NCBI RefSeq assembly: GCF_000247695.1
Contig: NW_004624844.1
Span: forward strand, 672,214 to 736,213
Origin: Heterocephalus glaber
Lineage: Eukaryota; Chordata; Mammalia; Rodentia; Bathyergidae
DNA: 64,000 bases
Direction of reading: 5' to 3'
The notes under the pieces are model-generated. The model was not told where the DNA came from and searched no databases. It saw nothing but the letters and a program-made list of their open reading frames with translations. A program made the position numbers and the translations under genes. Positions 10,520-23,200 of this stretch are shown piece after piece. The first letter of the stretch is position 1. Each line of letters begins with the position of its first letter.

Positions 10520-11083
10520 CTCTGATGGTGACCGTCGCCGAAGAGGAGCTGCCCCCAGCCTCATTGGAAGCTGTGCAGACATAGGTTCCAGAATCTTTCA
10601 GTTTGGCCAGTGGAATCTCAAGTGATGCTATTTTATCTTCAAAATAGATCTTATAATCTTTCCCTGGGGGCAGTTTTTGCCCATCCTTGATCCATGCGAT
10701 GGTGACTTTCCTGTCTTCATCCACTTGGCACTCCAGGCGGACTTTCTTATTGATGGCTGACTGTACTGGCTCTAACTGTTTAATAAAATGTGGTTTGTCG
10801 ATGACGATCAGCTCCGCTTGGCAGGTGTCTGCTCCGAACTTGTTAGAAGCTTTGCAAGAGTAAATGCCTCGGTCCTGAACGGTGAGGTTTGAGAGTTCTA
10901 ACCCGTGTTTGTTTTCTGCCTGTGAAATCTTGCAGTTAGGTGAAGGTGACAGGGCAGCACTGTCTTTCTGCCAAATGGTTTCGATCACCGGAGTCCCTGA
11001 CACTGTGCAGAGGAACTTGACTGCCTTACCCACGAAAGTCGTAAGGGACTTAGGTCTGGAGACAAATGCTGGTGGATATGCCT
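10520..11083 (-). CDS. TTN: Titin exon: two Ig domains in one exon
   Basis: A 564-nt exon, phase 1 at both ends, encodes two complete Ig domains without an intron between them. The first runs EAYPPAFVSRPKSLTTFVGK to ELIVID. The second begins KPHFIKQLEPVQSAINKK and ends SATVTIR. F-strands are DRGIYSCKASNKFG and DSGTYVCTASNEAG. All following exons downstream carry one Ig each, so this looks like an intron loss or an ancestral two-domain exon. Confidence 0.95.
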
Positions 11084-12063
11084 CTGCAAAAGAAATTTTT
11101 CTAGCATTACATGTCGTCCCCACCAAAGCTCTTTCTGTAGATATACCCCAAGGCAGAGAAAAGATGATTTATGTCTTCAGATGGGCATGAAGCATCATTT
11201 GAAATAAGGGAATGCATTAATAAAACTGTAAGATTTGTCAAAGGAAAAGAGCGAGGGTATTCTTTGCAGAGCAGCAAGACATCATTTTAATTGTCTCTAT
11301 CTAAGGAAGAACAAATGTTCCTTTATGAAGCAACATTGCCAGGGTGTAGCTGATTAATAGTTTGAGTTATTTGATAAGCAAATTGGTGGTACTTTGTAAA
11401 TTACAGGACTACCTATGGAAGATAAAGAAAATGTACTTGATTCTTCTGAAGAGCAGGGGTATTAAGTGATAAGATAATTGAAGCAGTTTTGTGAAGTCTT
11501 TCTAGCCCTCATATTAAATGTCAGGAAATCCTTAAATGACTTAACTTTGAATGCATCCCCTAGGCCATTTCAAACTTGCAAAAACTATTTAATAGGAATA
11601 ATTTCCCATTTCCATTCTGCATTTTGAAGCAGGCCTTTAGGAACCTGTCCTTTTGAATTTTTTTAAGCCATCCTCTTCTCTCTTTCCTCTTACTATTTGG
11701 AAGCTTTAATTCAGTCTCATTACCGAATTGTCCTAATTTGGATAAAGAAATATTCTAAAATGTCATTAAGAATAATGCCACATATTTGGTTGAATGGAAA
11801 CATTTTGATCACATGAGTGACAACTACTGGCTGGCTCACTATGGGCTGGGTTTCTTAGAATCTCAGAGATTTTCTGGCATGCAAAAGGGTTGCAGAGATG
11901 ATGAAACTTTGGAGAAGCCTGTCTCTTTCATATCAGAGATGCATTGCATCCATTTCCCCCCGGATGCTATTATTGAAAAAGACCCAGGGACAACCCTCAA
12001 CCCCAGTCAGAGCAAGGCTTGGTAGCACTGCTACACAGTCCCCAAACCATAGTTCATACCCTT

Positions 12064-12075
12064 TCTTTTGAGAAG

Positions 12076-12106
<31 letters not shown>

Positions 12107-12128
12107 GAAGAAAAGAGAAAACAAAGGA
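12064..12128 (-). promoter_or_regulatory. UCUU-rich pyrimidine cluster, intron after exon 50
   Basis: The plus strand shows (GAAA)n and (GA)n; on the titin RNA this is a CUUU/UCUU-rich tract with eight UCUU motifs in about 60 bases. UCUU is the known RBM20 binding motif, and pyrimidine tracts also bind PTB. It sits about 610 bases downstream of the exon-50 donor and about 980 upstream of the next acceptor, in the intron where N2B versus N2BA is decided. Function is inferred. It may be only a simple repeat. Confidence 0.45.
12064..12128 (+). repeat. Simple repeat (GAAA)n/(GA)n
   Basis: A purine tract on the plus strand, described above as a pyrimidine cluster on the RNA strand. Confidence 0.9.
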
Positions 12129-12730
12129 AAAAATATTTCCTTTTGCTAATAATGGAATTCAAGTATTTGATGAGTGTTAACTCTTTGAAAGTTTGACCTT
12201 ATGTGTCAATTAGGGAACTGAGAACAGAATATCTGCGAAGTTGCCCTTATTTTTAAATTAGAAATAAAGCCTAAGGTAAGAATCCTTGTTTATGGTCCTG
12301 TACTAACCCAGTTTTATGTTAGGATTTGTTTACTTTTAGTCTTATATGTTGGCTTTTTTCAACTTGAAATGCTGTTCTTAATTGATTATTTGATTCCAAA
12401 TTTATTGAATACATTGAAACATTACTTATTTTTTAGTAGCACCAAACTGTCCTAAAATGTTTTCTATTAAAGGCCATACCAGGCTCAATGTATTTTATTA
12501 CTATTTTATTATGTATTTTATTACTATTTTTTTCTTTGCCTAGAGATAGAACCAGGACTGTGCATAATGACTCCTTGTCCCACACAGGCCCTGCAGTCCC
12601 TGGCCACCATTGTCACCATCTTGGCTGTTGGTGCTTCCAGCTGGTAGTACTTTCTGCACCTGTATGGAAAGCAACATAAGCAATAGTATGAAATGAGGTG
12701 ACTGCATCCATGGCATTGTGTGGCATTTAC

Positions 12731-13009
12731 CTGTCACAGTTAGTGTGGCTGTACAGCTGACACTGCCATACTCATTGGAAGCTTTGCACGTGTACTCCCC
12801 GCAGTCAACAACCTGGGTTCTCAGGATTTCCAGGCTGGAGACATAATTTGCAGATCGAATAGAACACTTGTCACTCTCATAAATTTCTTTGCCCGCTTTG
12901 AACCACTGGAACCGGACATTGGGAGCACTATGGATCTCACAGGTGAATTTAGCTAGGTGGCCCAGAGCTACTTCCAGGGGCTCAATTCTCCTCCTGATCA
13001 CCGGGGCAG
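12731..13009 (-). CDS. TTN: Titin exon: Ig after N2B (human exon 50 equivalent)
   Basis: Phase 1 at both ends (279 nt). The domain runs APVIRRRIEPLEVALGHLAK, FTCEIHSAPNVRFQWFKAGK, DCGEYTCKASNEYGS, to ATLTVT. In human heart this exon splices either to the next Ig exon (N2BA) or to exon 219 (N2B form), a choice controlled by RBM20. The donor is ACAG/GTAAAT. Confidence 0.95.
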
Positions 13010-13786
13010 CTAGAAAGGAAAACAGAGCCCATTAGCATGCCTGCTTATCAGGCACACCACATTTGCCTTTTCTTCTAACTTTTGTTGCTGTTAATGAAGT
13101 AAAACAATTGAAATTGGTGCAAGGGATTGCAGCAGTTTAAGACAAGTGACTGGAAAATGAGAAAGATCATTGAAGGCAAAAGACAATAAGCAACTCTTAA
13201 CATATTCAATTGTTACTTTGCAGTGCCTTGTGAAAAAAATTATTAAAATGTGATGCTACTGGCTTACATGCATAACAACATGATATATTCTTTAAATACA
13301 CCATGCTTACTAAAAACACCGAAAATAACGTGAAAAATTGGTATACTAAGTAAAGTTATGAAGTGAAACAATAGCAAACAAACAAAAAAATACAAATAGA
13401 CAACTAATCATGGTTATTTTGCTTTTAGGGATGAGACTGGTAATTTCTGAGTGGGTATTGTTCACTGATAGAATATTATTGCATATTTTCAAGTATTCTC
13501 ATATAAAAATGAACCGAAAGGTATATGTATTATTATTGTGAAACATATAAAATATGTTTTATTTATTTAAAAAAACATATTTTAAGTAGTATTGTAGATA
13601 GGATAACATACTACTCAACAAGGTAGTAAGGGAAAATGTGAGTTAATAACCATGATTATGTTTGTCATTTCATTCGTACTCTAACATTCTGGAAGTGGCA
13701 GAGAAATGCAAATTCAGTGATAAAACCTAAATCATTCCATCCAGTGGATATTAGAACTTGATCACTTTAATCCTTAAAAATCCAAC
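13010..13786 (-). other. Intron, 777 nt
   Basis: A/T-rich intron between N2B and the next Ig exon; nothing recognised. Confidence 0.85.
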
Positions 13787-16552
13787 CTCTTTTTATTACA
13801 GTGAGTTTTGCTGAAGTTGTTGTTTTTCCGTTGTCATTGGAAGCCTCACAAACATACTCTCCTTGGTGATCTTCTGCATTTACTGTGTCGATTATGAGCG
13901 TATATGTATTTTCATCTTGAAAACACTTGAACTTTTGATCTGAAAGCACCAGTTTTCCCTCAAAATGCCAATTCACTTCTTTAGCATTTGTTATGGATGA
14001 AGTGAGGTATACAACATCACCTTCCTCAGAAACGGTGTCCACTAAGGGTGTGTGTATAACAGGAGGATCCTCTTTAATTATGCTATGCTTGACTTCTTGT
14101 ATTTCTACTCTACGAGTCTCCTTGGTACCACTTTCACCACTTTCGGAAGGTTTCTCTTTTTCCTCTGGTGGTTTCAGAGTCTCATGCTGTGCCTGTTTAG
14201 AGAGGGCAGCTGGCACAACCTCCTCAGTGGCAGCTGTGGTATCTGTATCTTTAACCTGACTCTCCACAGTAGAACAACTGACCTCTTGCATGGAGACAAG
14301 GTATTTAGATTTAACTTGGGGTTCAGTGATTGCTTCAACCTTCTGTGACTCTGAAAAAGAATCCACTTCTTCATGCATATTTATTGTGCTTCCTTTCTGC
14401 ATTCTGGGTTCCTCTGCTGTTAAGATGTTTATTTCCTCACACACAATACAGCACAAAGCATCCTTAAGTTCAGTTTTCAAGTTAGCTGTTTGAGGATCAA
14501 TCCCCTCAATAGCAATGGTTACTTCTTCTGTTAGAGCCTTCAGTGAAGTAATAAGGTAGGTGCACATGATGCGTTTGGGCTCCTGGGTAAAGGTTATGGC
14601 CTTGACCTCCACTGTTTCAATGTTTCTTAACCACTCAGAGAAAAGACCTGGCTGCTCACTGGCCACCGCAGCTTGCAAAGCCCTGCGTATCTGAGCTTTC
14701 AGGTTTAATCCTTGCTCTTCTGGAATACTGGGAAGCAAATTTTCCTTAGAAAGAATGTCACTTCCCTGCACCTCTTGTACTCCCTTCATCACCACGGGCT
14801 CTTTTGCATACTCAGTGGTCTGGGTTGTGGGTGTTGCAGTGTCATCAGCATGTTCTTCCTTGAACAGGACTTGCTTTTCCTCGAGTGCCAGTGGAAATCT
14901 TAAGGATTTGCCTTCCTCAATCCTGATCCCAAAATTGTGCCCTACATTTTCTAACTGATCCACACTCTCCATCAGGATTTTGCCATCTTCTGTGCATGTG
15001 TGTTCTGAAGGGACCTGGGGCTCAGAGGTGATGTTAGAGGTCAGGATCTCAGGAGCCTGGAAACTTTCTGGGTGCCCCTCAGCTAAACTCTGGCTCAGGA
15101 TGAGAGCACTTTGTGCTTCTTGCTTTTGAAGAGTCACTCTTTGCCCTTTGCCCACTTCAGACACAGTCTGTTCTTTTAGTAAAAGTACTTCTTCAGCCAC
15201 AAAGGATGGATGCGAATGTGCTGGAGGTTCTGCTGAAGGCTGTGGGTAACTTCTTTCAGGCCCAGCTGTTAAGGTTGTCAGAGGCTCCACTGTTACTGAG
15301 CTAATCTGTTCTATGGAGGAAACACTTGGGAAGATTTTTTCAGGCTCTTGAAACAATAGTGTATCCTCTTTAGCGAGGGTTTTCTGGGACTGGACAATTT
15401 GCAGCTGTAATTTGGGAGGTGGCTCCTTACTAGGCTGCACATGCATAGTACTGTCCCTAGGAGGAAGTTCTCTGGTGCTTGCGGGAATGGGCATGTCCTC
15501 CTCCAACATGACCATGGATCGCAATTGCTCAGCCTCTAAAGTAGCTTCACTGCTCAGTCCATTGGTTTTAACAGTATGATCATAAGAAATCTGCTGCATT
15601 TCTTCTGCAATTAAAGCAGCTTTCAAAATGGTGTCCTTTATAAAAACTGTGATTTCCTGCTTTGAGTTGAATGCCTCTTCTGCACTGCTCTGTAGCAACA
15701 TTTCTGGGATGTTGTCAGGAGCTTCTGATGTGGACTCTGCTCTGCAGGGGGCGTCAGTCATGTCTGGGTCCTCCAGAAGCACACGCAGTTCTGCAGCACA
15801 GGTGGACTCACCCCACACGTTCTCAGCTTTGCAGACATAGAGGCCTCTGTCTTTCACCTGCGGGTCATTGACAATGAACGTCCCAGAGCCATCAGGATTA
15901 CCAATGATGGTGTAATAAACATTGGTGCAAAGCTGCTTGTTTTCTTTGAACCACAAAACAGTGGGGGCAGGGTCTCCATACACCTTGTACTCAAAGACAG
16001 CAGGGAGCCCAGGAGCACAGCGGACTGGTTTTAACTCCTTGAGGAAGTAAGGAGGACAAGGCCCTTCAAGCTTTTCCAGAGATGTCTCCACTGTTGCTTC
16101 TGTTTCTGTCTCTTTGTGTCCCTCTCCTTTGGGATGGATCTTTAGATAAGCACTACATGTTGTTTTTCCATATTCATTACTAGCCATACATGTGTACTCT
16201 CCCTCATCCTCCAATTTGGTGAACAGAATGATCAGGCTATGATCGTCACCATCAAAAACAAATTTGTAGTCAGCAGAAGGGGTTAATATTACTCCGTTAA
16301 AGAACCATTGAATTTTAGGCTTGGGAATGGCAGTGGCAGTGACAGACAGCTTAGCCACATCCCCCATGCTAATCTCAGCATTTGACACCTCTCTGGTGAA
16401 AATTGGGGCACTGCCAGCATTTTTGGAATCAAATTCACTTGAATGAACTGGAGGTTCAGACAAAAGTTCAAGTGTTTCGTTTGTATTAGATAACTGTAGG
16501 TCGGAACTATAGGACTGAAGTTCTTCCTCAGCAGAGAGAAAACTAGAAAACG
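13787..16552 (-). CDS. TTN: Titin N2B exon (human exon 49 equivalent)
   Basis: A 2,766-nt exon, phase 1 at both ends, begins AFSSFLSAEEELQSYSSDLQ. It has two Ig domains (about 16412-16130 and 16055-15767), then about 565 residues of N2B unique sequence, then one Ig (about 14066-13793), ending VIKR. The Ig marks include IQWFFNG, DEGEYTCMASNEYGK and HQGEYVCEASNDNGK. The unique sequence is an extensible, cardiac-specific spring element. It is known to bind FHL proteins and alpha-B-crystallin, and PKA, PKG and ERK phosphorylate it. It is fully open here, and its length is close to the recalled 572 residues of human. Confidence 0.97.
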
Positions 16553-17436
16553 CTGTATGAAGAAAAATGATTATTATTTTACTATAAAATTTTGTTTAAC
16601 ACACACACAAAACATCAGTCAAAGAATTAACGAGGTTCTGCATTGTTCCTGGAATCATTAGATTATTCTGAGATGAATGTATCAAAAAATGTTTCTAAAA
16701 TTTTCCTCTTATTATATTCATGCATACATTTATAAATTCCATACAAACATAAGTTTTGATCCATTTCATTTGTTAGAGTTTACGAGTTTGAAAAATGTTC
16801 TGATGAATTTTGTGAGGTAGTCCCATTTCTGAAGTTTGAAAGAGTGCTAACTAAAGATTTATAATAAAAGAGTCAGGATTATTTAAATCAACTTATAAAA
16901 AGATCCAGAATTGTTATTTATATACAGGGTTTTCTTTAGTTAAAAAATGATCCTCATTGTTAAATAAGATTGGTTATTTCCAAAGAATACACCAATATTT
17001 TAGGTACTGTCTCTACATCTAAGCCATTATTAAAAATAAGGGGTTACAGGAATGCTTAATTTGGATTTGTAAGGGAATCTCTGTTGTCACTTACTCTCTC
17101 AAAAGCCAGGCCTTCTTCTGCCTGTCAAGTTGCCATGTTATTTCAAAAAAGCTTTCATGATGTCAGTCAAGAAAATAGAGAAATCAGAAATAAAAGAAAA
17201 TGACTCCAATGTTAAACATCTGATTGAAGTTTATTGTGTAAGAAAAACCTGTACAACATTATTGAACAGGAAGCACCACAGTGAATAATAGGAGCTCTTT
17301 AAATAGAATCATGGATGACATGATTAAAGATATGTAATTTGATGACAAAGAATTAGATTTTTTATTAAATCTATTAGGTATGTAGAATGACCCTGTTACT
17401 AGTAGTTCTACTGCCTTATCAAAAAGTAGTTTTATT

Positions 17437-17520
17437 GGGCTGGGGATTTAGCTCAGTGGTTCCAGCGCCTGCCTCGAAAGCTCAAGGTCCCGAGTTTGAT
17501 CCCCGGTGCCAAAAAAAAAA
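17437..17520 (+). mobile_element. ID-like SINE (tRNA-derived)
   Basis: The body contains the A box TTTAGCTCAGTGG and a B-box-like GTTTGATCCCCGG, and ends in an A tail. A perfect 16-base target-site duplication, aaaaagtagttttatt, flanks it at 17421-17436 and 17516-17531. It is in the intron between novex-3 and N2B, antisense to titin. Confidence 0.9.
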
Positions 17521-18320
17521 GTAGTTTTATTATGTTATTACTTCACATCACTTTCATCATATGAAATATTCATATGCCTTAATTCCTTTCTGTTCTAGTG
17601 TATAAACATTAGCAGAGAGGACTCATGTCTCTTAGCCATAAATATACTGGTAAAGTTAGTCTGTAGCATGTAGAATACATACTCATTTATTATTGCAACT
17701 GCTAAGCCATGAAACCATTGGTTAATTTCATACACTAAGGGTGGTCACTTTACTTTGTATTTAATAACTACATTACTTATGTTAGCTTTCCCTTCACTTA
17801 AAGTCCTAAAATCTCTCTAAAGAGAAGGAATGTAAATATAGTTAAAATACTTTGATTCCCGATATATCAAAATATTTTCATAGGTTTTTTCCTTCAAAAC
17901 ATAGTGCATTAATCATTAAAAAGAAAATAAATCCAAATGTGCAAAAACATGAAAGGTATGGTTAAAAAGTACATGAAGCAGTAGTAGCTAACAATTATGT
18001 CTAAATTCAAATATGTGTAATACAATGAATTATTTATCCAGCATCAGGGAAATTAATATTTCAGGGCTTTAAGTTATGGGTTATTGAGTCAGAAAATAAA
18101 AAAATTCCATTTAATTATCTACAACAATTAATAAGTAAGCCAAGTGCAGCAAGGTTTATTTTTCTCTATTCAGTCATTGTTATTTGGCATATTCTCAAGT
18201 TCAAAGCATTTGAGACTAACAGAATTCTAATGAGTAAAATCAAATCAAACCTCCCTTCTTATGTGACTAAAATATGTTTATCAGTCCTTCCTAAAAATTC
18301 AATAAGATATTAAACATTGT

Positions 18321-18384
18321 TTTCCCTCCCTCCCTCCCTTCCTCCCTCCCTGCCTTCCTTCCTCTCTTCCTTCCCTTTCTTTCA
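18321..18384 (+). repeat. Simple repeat (TCCC)n/(TTCC)n
   Basis: A pyrimidine tract on the plus strand between novex-3 and N2B. On titin RNA it is a GGGA/GGAA purine tract. Confidence 0.9.
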
Positions 18385-20211
18385 GAAACAGTTTTTGAAC
18401 CATGGCTATGCTATAAAATCTATGGGAAAAGTATGCTTGTCATGTTTGTTATGACTCAAATTTCTAATTAATTTTAAACATGCATTATGTGGCTAAGAGA
18501 ACACAACCTTAAATTAATAAATTATAGAATTGATTTTATTTTGTTGATTTATGAGGTGATATATGATAAATACCATCAAAGATATTGTGTATTCACTGGT
18601 TGAAACAGAAATGATTTTGTTCCACAGTGGTGTGTTATATCTACATGAATTATGGTGACTCAAAACAAATACATTAAAAGTAAGTTTTCTGGGGAAAGGC
18701 AGAAACAGCCTGATTGTTCTGCTTTTTCCTGCACATTATCCCAATTGTTTTCATTTGGATGGTTGTTAAGGAGTTCCCATCAGGGGGATAAAAAATCAAT
18801 AGATGAAAGAAACATAATGAACATAATCAAAAAGATGAATTCTTTTAAAGTTAAATTTAAATGAAATGCTTTATGTTTAAAGTTAATTTAAGTTTAATAC
18901 AATCATGGTATTTATAGTTGCTTAATGCAGATGACAAAGCCAGAAGGTAATGGTAAGTAATTTAAGAGGGGTGATTGGATTCATAATTTTGTTGCTATAT
19001 TCTATTATCTCTCTCATTATCTGTTAAAAACCTAAAATTTGTTCTAAATTATACTAAGAGTAGTTACTAGCAGGATAACATAGAATTTTGTGTTGAATTT
19101 CACCTCTGAGGTCTTTTGGTCTAACTCCTCACTTTCCAAAAAGAAAATTCAATATCTTTATTTTTAATAAATCCGAAATGAGAGGATTTAGGTCCTTATT
19201 AGTTCACAGAAAGAATGTTTTGGAGTTTGTAAATTTATTACAGATACAAATTTTAAAAACAAAACTAAAAACTCCCTCTGAACCATCTTGATGAAATTTG
19301 AGCTCTTATTAATTTTCAATTAAAGTCAAAATTCAGTAAGAATGAAAAGGCTTATCTTGTTATTTGCATATAATCCAAAATACAAATTACTACATTGTCT
19401 CCATTCGAAAAGTTTCCCATTTTCTTTTTTCTAATTTTAAAGGCTATGAAATTAGAGTGCAGTTTAAATGCTACATGTAAATGCAATATGATACCTCCCC
19501 ATCCCAGGCCAATATTAAATTAATGGTGCACTTCACATTTAACATTATCTCAAAAATGAGAAAATAAAATATTTCCAAATATGGAAATCTCATTATTTGA
19601 ATATTCTGCCAACATCAAGATGAACTCTGTCCACAAACAGAGTACAATTGGTCCTATCAAATCCAGTGAGAATTAAAACACTTTAGAAAGAGGGATACTC
19701 ATATTAAAAACATTTTTTAAAAAGGCAAAATAGATTGTGATGTAAAACAGATTACAGAGTTAGTTACTGATTGGGAAAATCTAGCTTTTGTTGTTTGTTT
19801 TGCCTATTCTAAGTCCAAGTAAATAAACGTGAGTTTGGATGCAAAAAGATTAAAATTCAAAAAATGACCTACGAGGTTTTTTGTCTTGCCAATTTGTCTG
19901 CATGGTCAGCTGACATGGCCGTCGATTTTGTACTCTACTTTTGCATATATAGTTATTATGTTAAGAGAGAATGCATTCAGCTGATATTACTTCCAGAGGA
20001 GGAAACAGGGTAAAGTAGAAGTAAAAACAATTAGGTAGCCATGGAGATGTTTAATGTGCTTGATGATACACAGCATGAGGGACACAGTGATGATTCCACA
20101 ATTTAGCTAACAGAATATTTACATGTATTACAAAGATGAGATTTCTGCATAGATTACTTCCTCAGGAGTCTTTGGTGTCATGCATTCAAATAGAGTGGAT
20201 ATATGTAGAAG

Positions 20212-20217
20212 TTTATT
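20212..20217 (-). promoter_or_regulatory. Poly(A) signal AATAAA for novex-3 transcript
   Basis: AATAAA on the minus strand begins about 73 bases after the novex-3 stop codon. It is the first canonical signal downstream, so cleavage near 20185-20200 would give a very short 3' UTR. Use of this site competes with splicing to the N2B exon. Confidence 0.6.
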
Positions 20218-20289
20218 AGATCCATGTACTTTGGGAAATATGAAAGCACTTCAATTCTAATCATTATGGAGGGACTGAAACACTGCACT

Positions 20290-23200
20290 TCAGGTTAGGG
20301 CGAGGGCTGCGTGACTCTCAGCCATTCCTGAGTTGTTGGTAGCTACACACCTGTACTCACCTTCATCACTTTTTACCAAACTTGTTATAAATAGGTTGTG
20401 GAACCCTATGCCACTTTCCTCAGCACTGAACCTTGCTCCTTGAACGAGCTGCCCATCTTTGTACCAGGAAACTGTGGGTCTTGGAGAGCCACGAACTAAA
20501 CACTGGAAATAGGCTGCTGTGCCCACTGGTGTGTGGCAGTCGGAAAGGCCTTTGATGAACCTGGGAGGCCCTTCGACCACCTGAAATTCAAAAAAGTTGT
20601 CTGCATATTTGCTCCTTAAGACTAATTCTTCCTTCAAACTGCTTACAGTCACTTTATTTTTCTTTGCTAGCATAGCAAATGTTTTTGAATCTCCTCCCAT
20701 GGTGAGGAAGCCCCGACAAATCGCTTCTCCTGCACCATTCACAGCTCTGCATCTGTATGTTGCACAATCAGAAGGACAGACATTTTGAATTTTAAGGGTG
20801 TGGCTTCCTTTCTCCTCACTCATCACATATTTAACATTATCTGGCTCAATACACATATATTCTTTATACCACTTCACTTCAGGAGTAGGGATGCCTATGA
20901 CTGAACATTTAAACACAGCATCAGAATTTTCTGGAATTTTAAAATCACAAATAGGTGTTACAAAGCGAGGAGGCATTTCAAATACTTCTAAATCAATCTT
21001 TAAATCTCTGTCATTTCCCCCCCTTAAATCCCTATTTGGATCTACTGAATTCAATGGAAGAACATCGAGACTCACAATCATGCTTTTATGGTCAGGAGTA
21101 AATTCGGGAACTGTGACTATTTTTACTTGTTTCTCAAATTCTTTAACATCTTTTTCACTTAATTCAACTTCCAGGACAATTTCTTGAGGAGAAGGTGTCC
21201 TCGATGAGGTGGTGTTTTCCAAATCAAACTCCATGACATGCTGATGTGTTACTGGAGGTAGGAGTGCCACTGCTCTCTCTCCTTGGGGTATTATGTCCAC
21301 CTTTGCAAAGCTCTTTGCTTCCCCTATGATGTTCACAGCATGGCACATGTACTCTCCCCCATCTTGCTTTTGAATGTTAGAAATTTCCAAGGAACACACA
21401 TTACCCACCCTTTCCATTTTGATTCTTTCATCTGGCTCGAGCAGAGATTTATTTCTGTACCATTTCACACCAGGCACTGGAAGTCCTTCAACTTCAACAA
21501 TGAAGCCTAGTGTTGTGTGTTCATATATCTTCCTTTTGGTCAGAGGTTCAATAAAAGAGGGAGGTATTTCATTGTCTCTTGGTTCAATGGCTTCATTGGG
21601 TGTGCCAAATGAATCAGAGCGCCATATTTCATAGGCAGAACTCCTGTCTTCTGTAGGTGTATGGAAATGCTCAGTTGGTATACTGTCCTCCCTGTCTATT
21701 TTTGACGGGTACATTTTTACATTTCTAGTGGGGTTTGGTCCTTCAGTAGGAATAAGATCTTTCTCTATCTTCTCCCCTGGGAGTGTAGAAAATCTCTCTA
21801 GAGCTTCCCCTGGGGGTGTGGAAAATCTCTCTAGAGCCTCCCCTGGAGGTGTGGAAAATCTCTCTAGAACCTCCCCTGGAGGTGTGGAAAATCTCTCTAG
21901 AGCCTCCCCTGGGGGTGTAGAAAATCTCTCTAGAACCTCCCCTGGAGGTGTAGAAAATCTCTCTAGAGCCTCCCCTGGAGGTGTAGAAAATCTCTCTAGA
22001 GCCTCCCCTGGAGGTGTGGAGTATCTTTCTGCTATCTCACCTTCAGAAGGTGTAGAGTATCTTTCAGCAACTTCCTCTAAAGGTGAACTTCCTCTTTCAA
22101 TAGCCTCACCTCCTGAATTTGCTGAGGATTGCTTAGTGGTATCTGAAGGATTAAAATATAAATTGGGAGGCTTTGGAGATTCAAAATGTTCCACAGATGA
22201 TGGTGGGGTATAAAACTGATCTAACTCAGAGATTTCTTCACTGCTTGTACTTCCTACATCAATTGAAATATCAGATTCAGGAGAATATGGACGACCCCGG
22301 AAGTCCTGTCTTTGGTTGTAATATTCATACACAGTGTTGAAAGTTACTTCTTCAACCTCCATTGAAGTGATGGATTCACTCTGGACAAATTTTGGCTTGT
22401 GTTTGGTGTCTTTAATTTCAGGTACCTCATGTTTTCCAGCAGCAAGTAAATACTGGGTTAGAGAGGTCTCAGGTTCCATTTCTTCATCCAATTTAAGATC
22501 TTCAGAAAAACAAGTTTCTATCTCCTCTCCTACTTTGGAGAAAGAAGTTTCATGTTGAACTTGAATGTCCTCATAACATGTTCCTTCTCCTGAGGCATCA
22601 GTTTTTTCACCTATTTGTTCTGGTAGATTTTGTAGCTCTGCAGTCATTAAGAATGGCAAGCAGTGACTCAGGGACAGCTGTCTGTGGACTGAGTCTGCTT
22701 CTTGAGTATCACCTTGGTGACCTTCCCTGGTCCTGTCTGTATATCCTTGTGTCCCAGCCCCCTGCCTCTGGCATGATCCCAACTCTGGTTTCAAAGTGCA
22801 TTCTTCTTCCATTCCACAAACTTCTAACAGCTTTTCCTCACTTACTGCTTTTTTCAAATGTGCGATGAAATTTCCATCTCCACTTTCTAGACAACTGTTT
22901 TTCTCAGACACATCAGTTTCTCCTGTGTTGATGGACGCTGTTGGAAATGGGGCAACTGATCCATTATGGACTGCTTCAGAGAAAGATTTAAGGGAATGGT
23001 CCGGTTTTAACATTGCTATATTTTGTTCCTGTACAAGCTGGATTTCTTTTTCTAAGTAAAAAGTATTTTCATCAATACTGCTTTTCTCCACCAGAGTTCT
23101 GTTTGAAAACTCCAAACTGGGAAAAATTTCTTGACTAGTAAATATGTTATTTTGCACATTTTGAGAGGTACTCTGAGTACCAGATTGTAATGTATCAGGG

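Larger units (their letters stand above)
11084..12730 (-). other. Intron after exon 50 equivalent, 1,647 nt
   Basis: It holds the UCUU-rich tract at 12064-12128. No SINE or exon was seen. Confidence 0.88.
16553..20289 (-). other. Novex-3 3' UTR and intron before N2B
   Basis: In novex-3 transcripts the first roughly 100 bases below 20290 are 3' UTR. In other isoforms all of it is intron. It holds one ID-like SINE and a (TCCC)n tract and is otherwise A/T-rich. Confidence 0.88.

Noticed and set aside
21772..22077. CRISPR-like regular repeat array
   Set aside because: The units are directly adjacent without unique spacers, are translated in frame, and lie in a mammalian gene.
21728..22213. Plus-strand open frame with a regular PGGVENLSR repeat
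   Set aside because: It is the antisense reading of the novex-3 33-bp array; the periodicity keeps several frames open.
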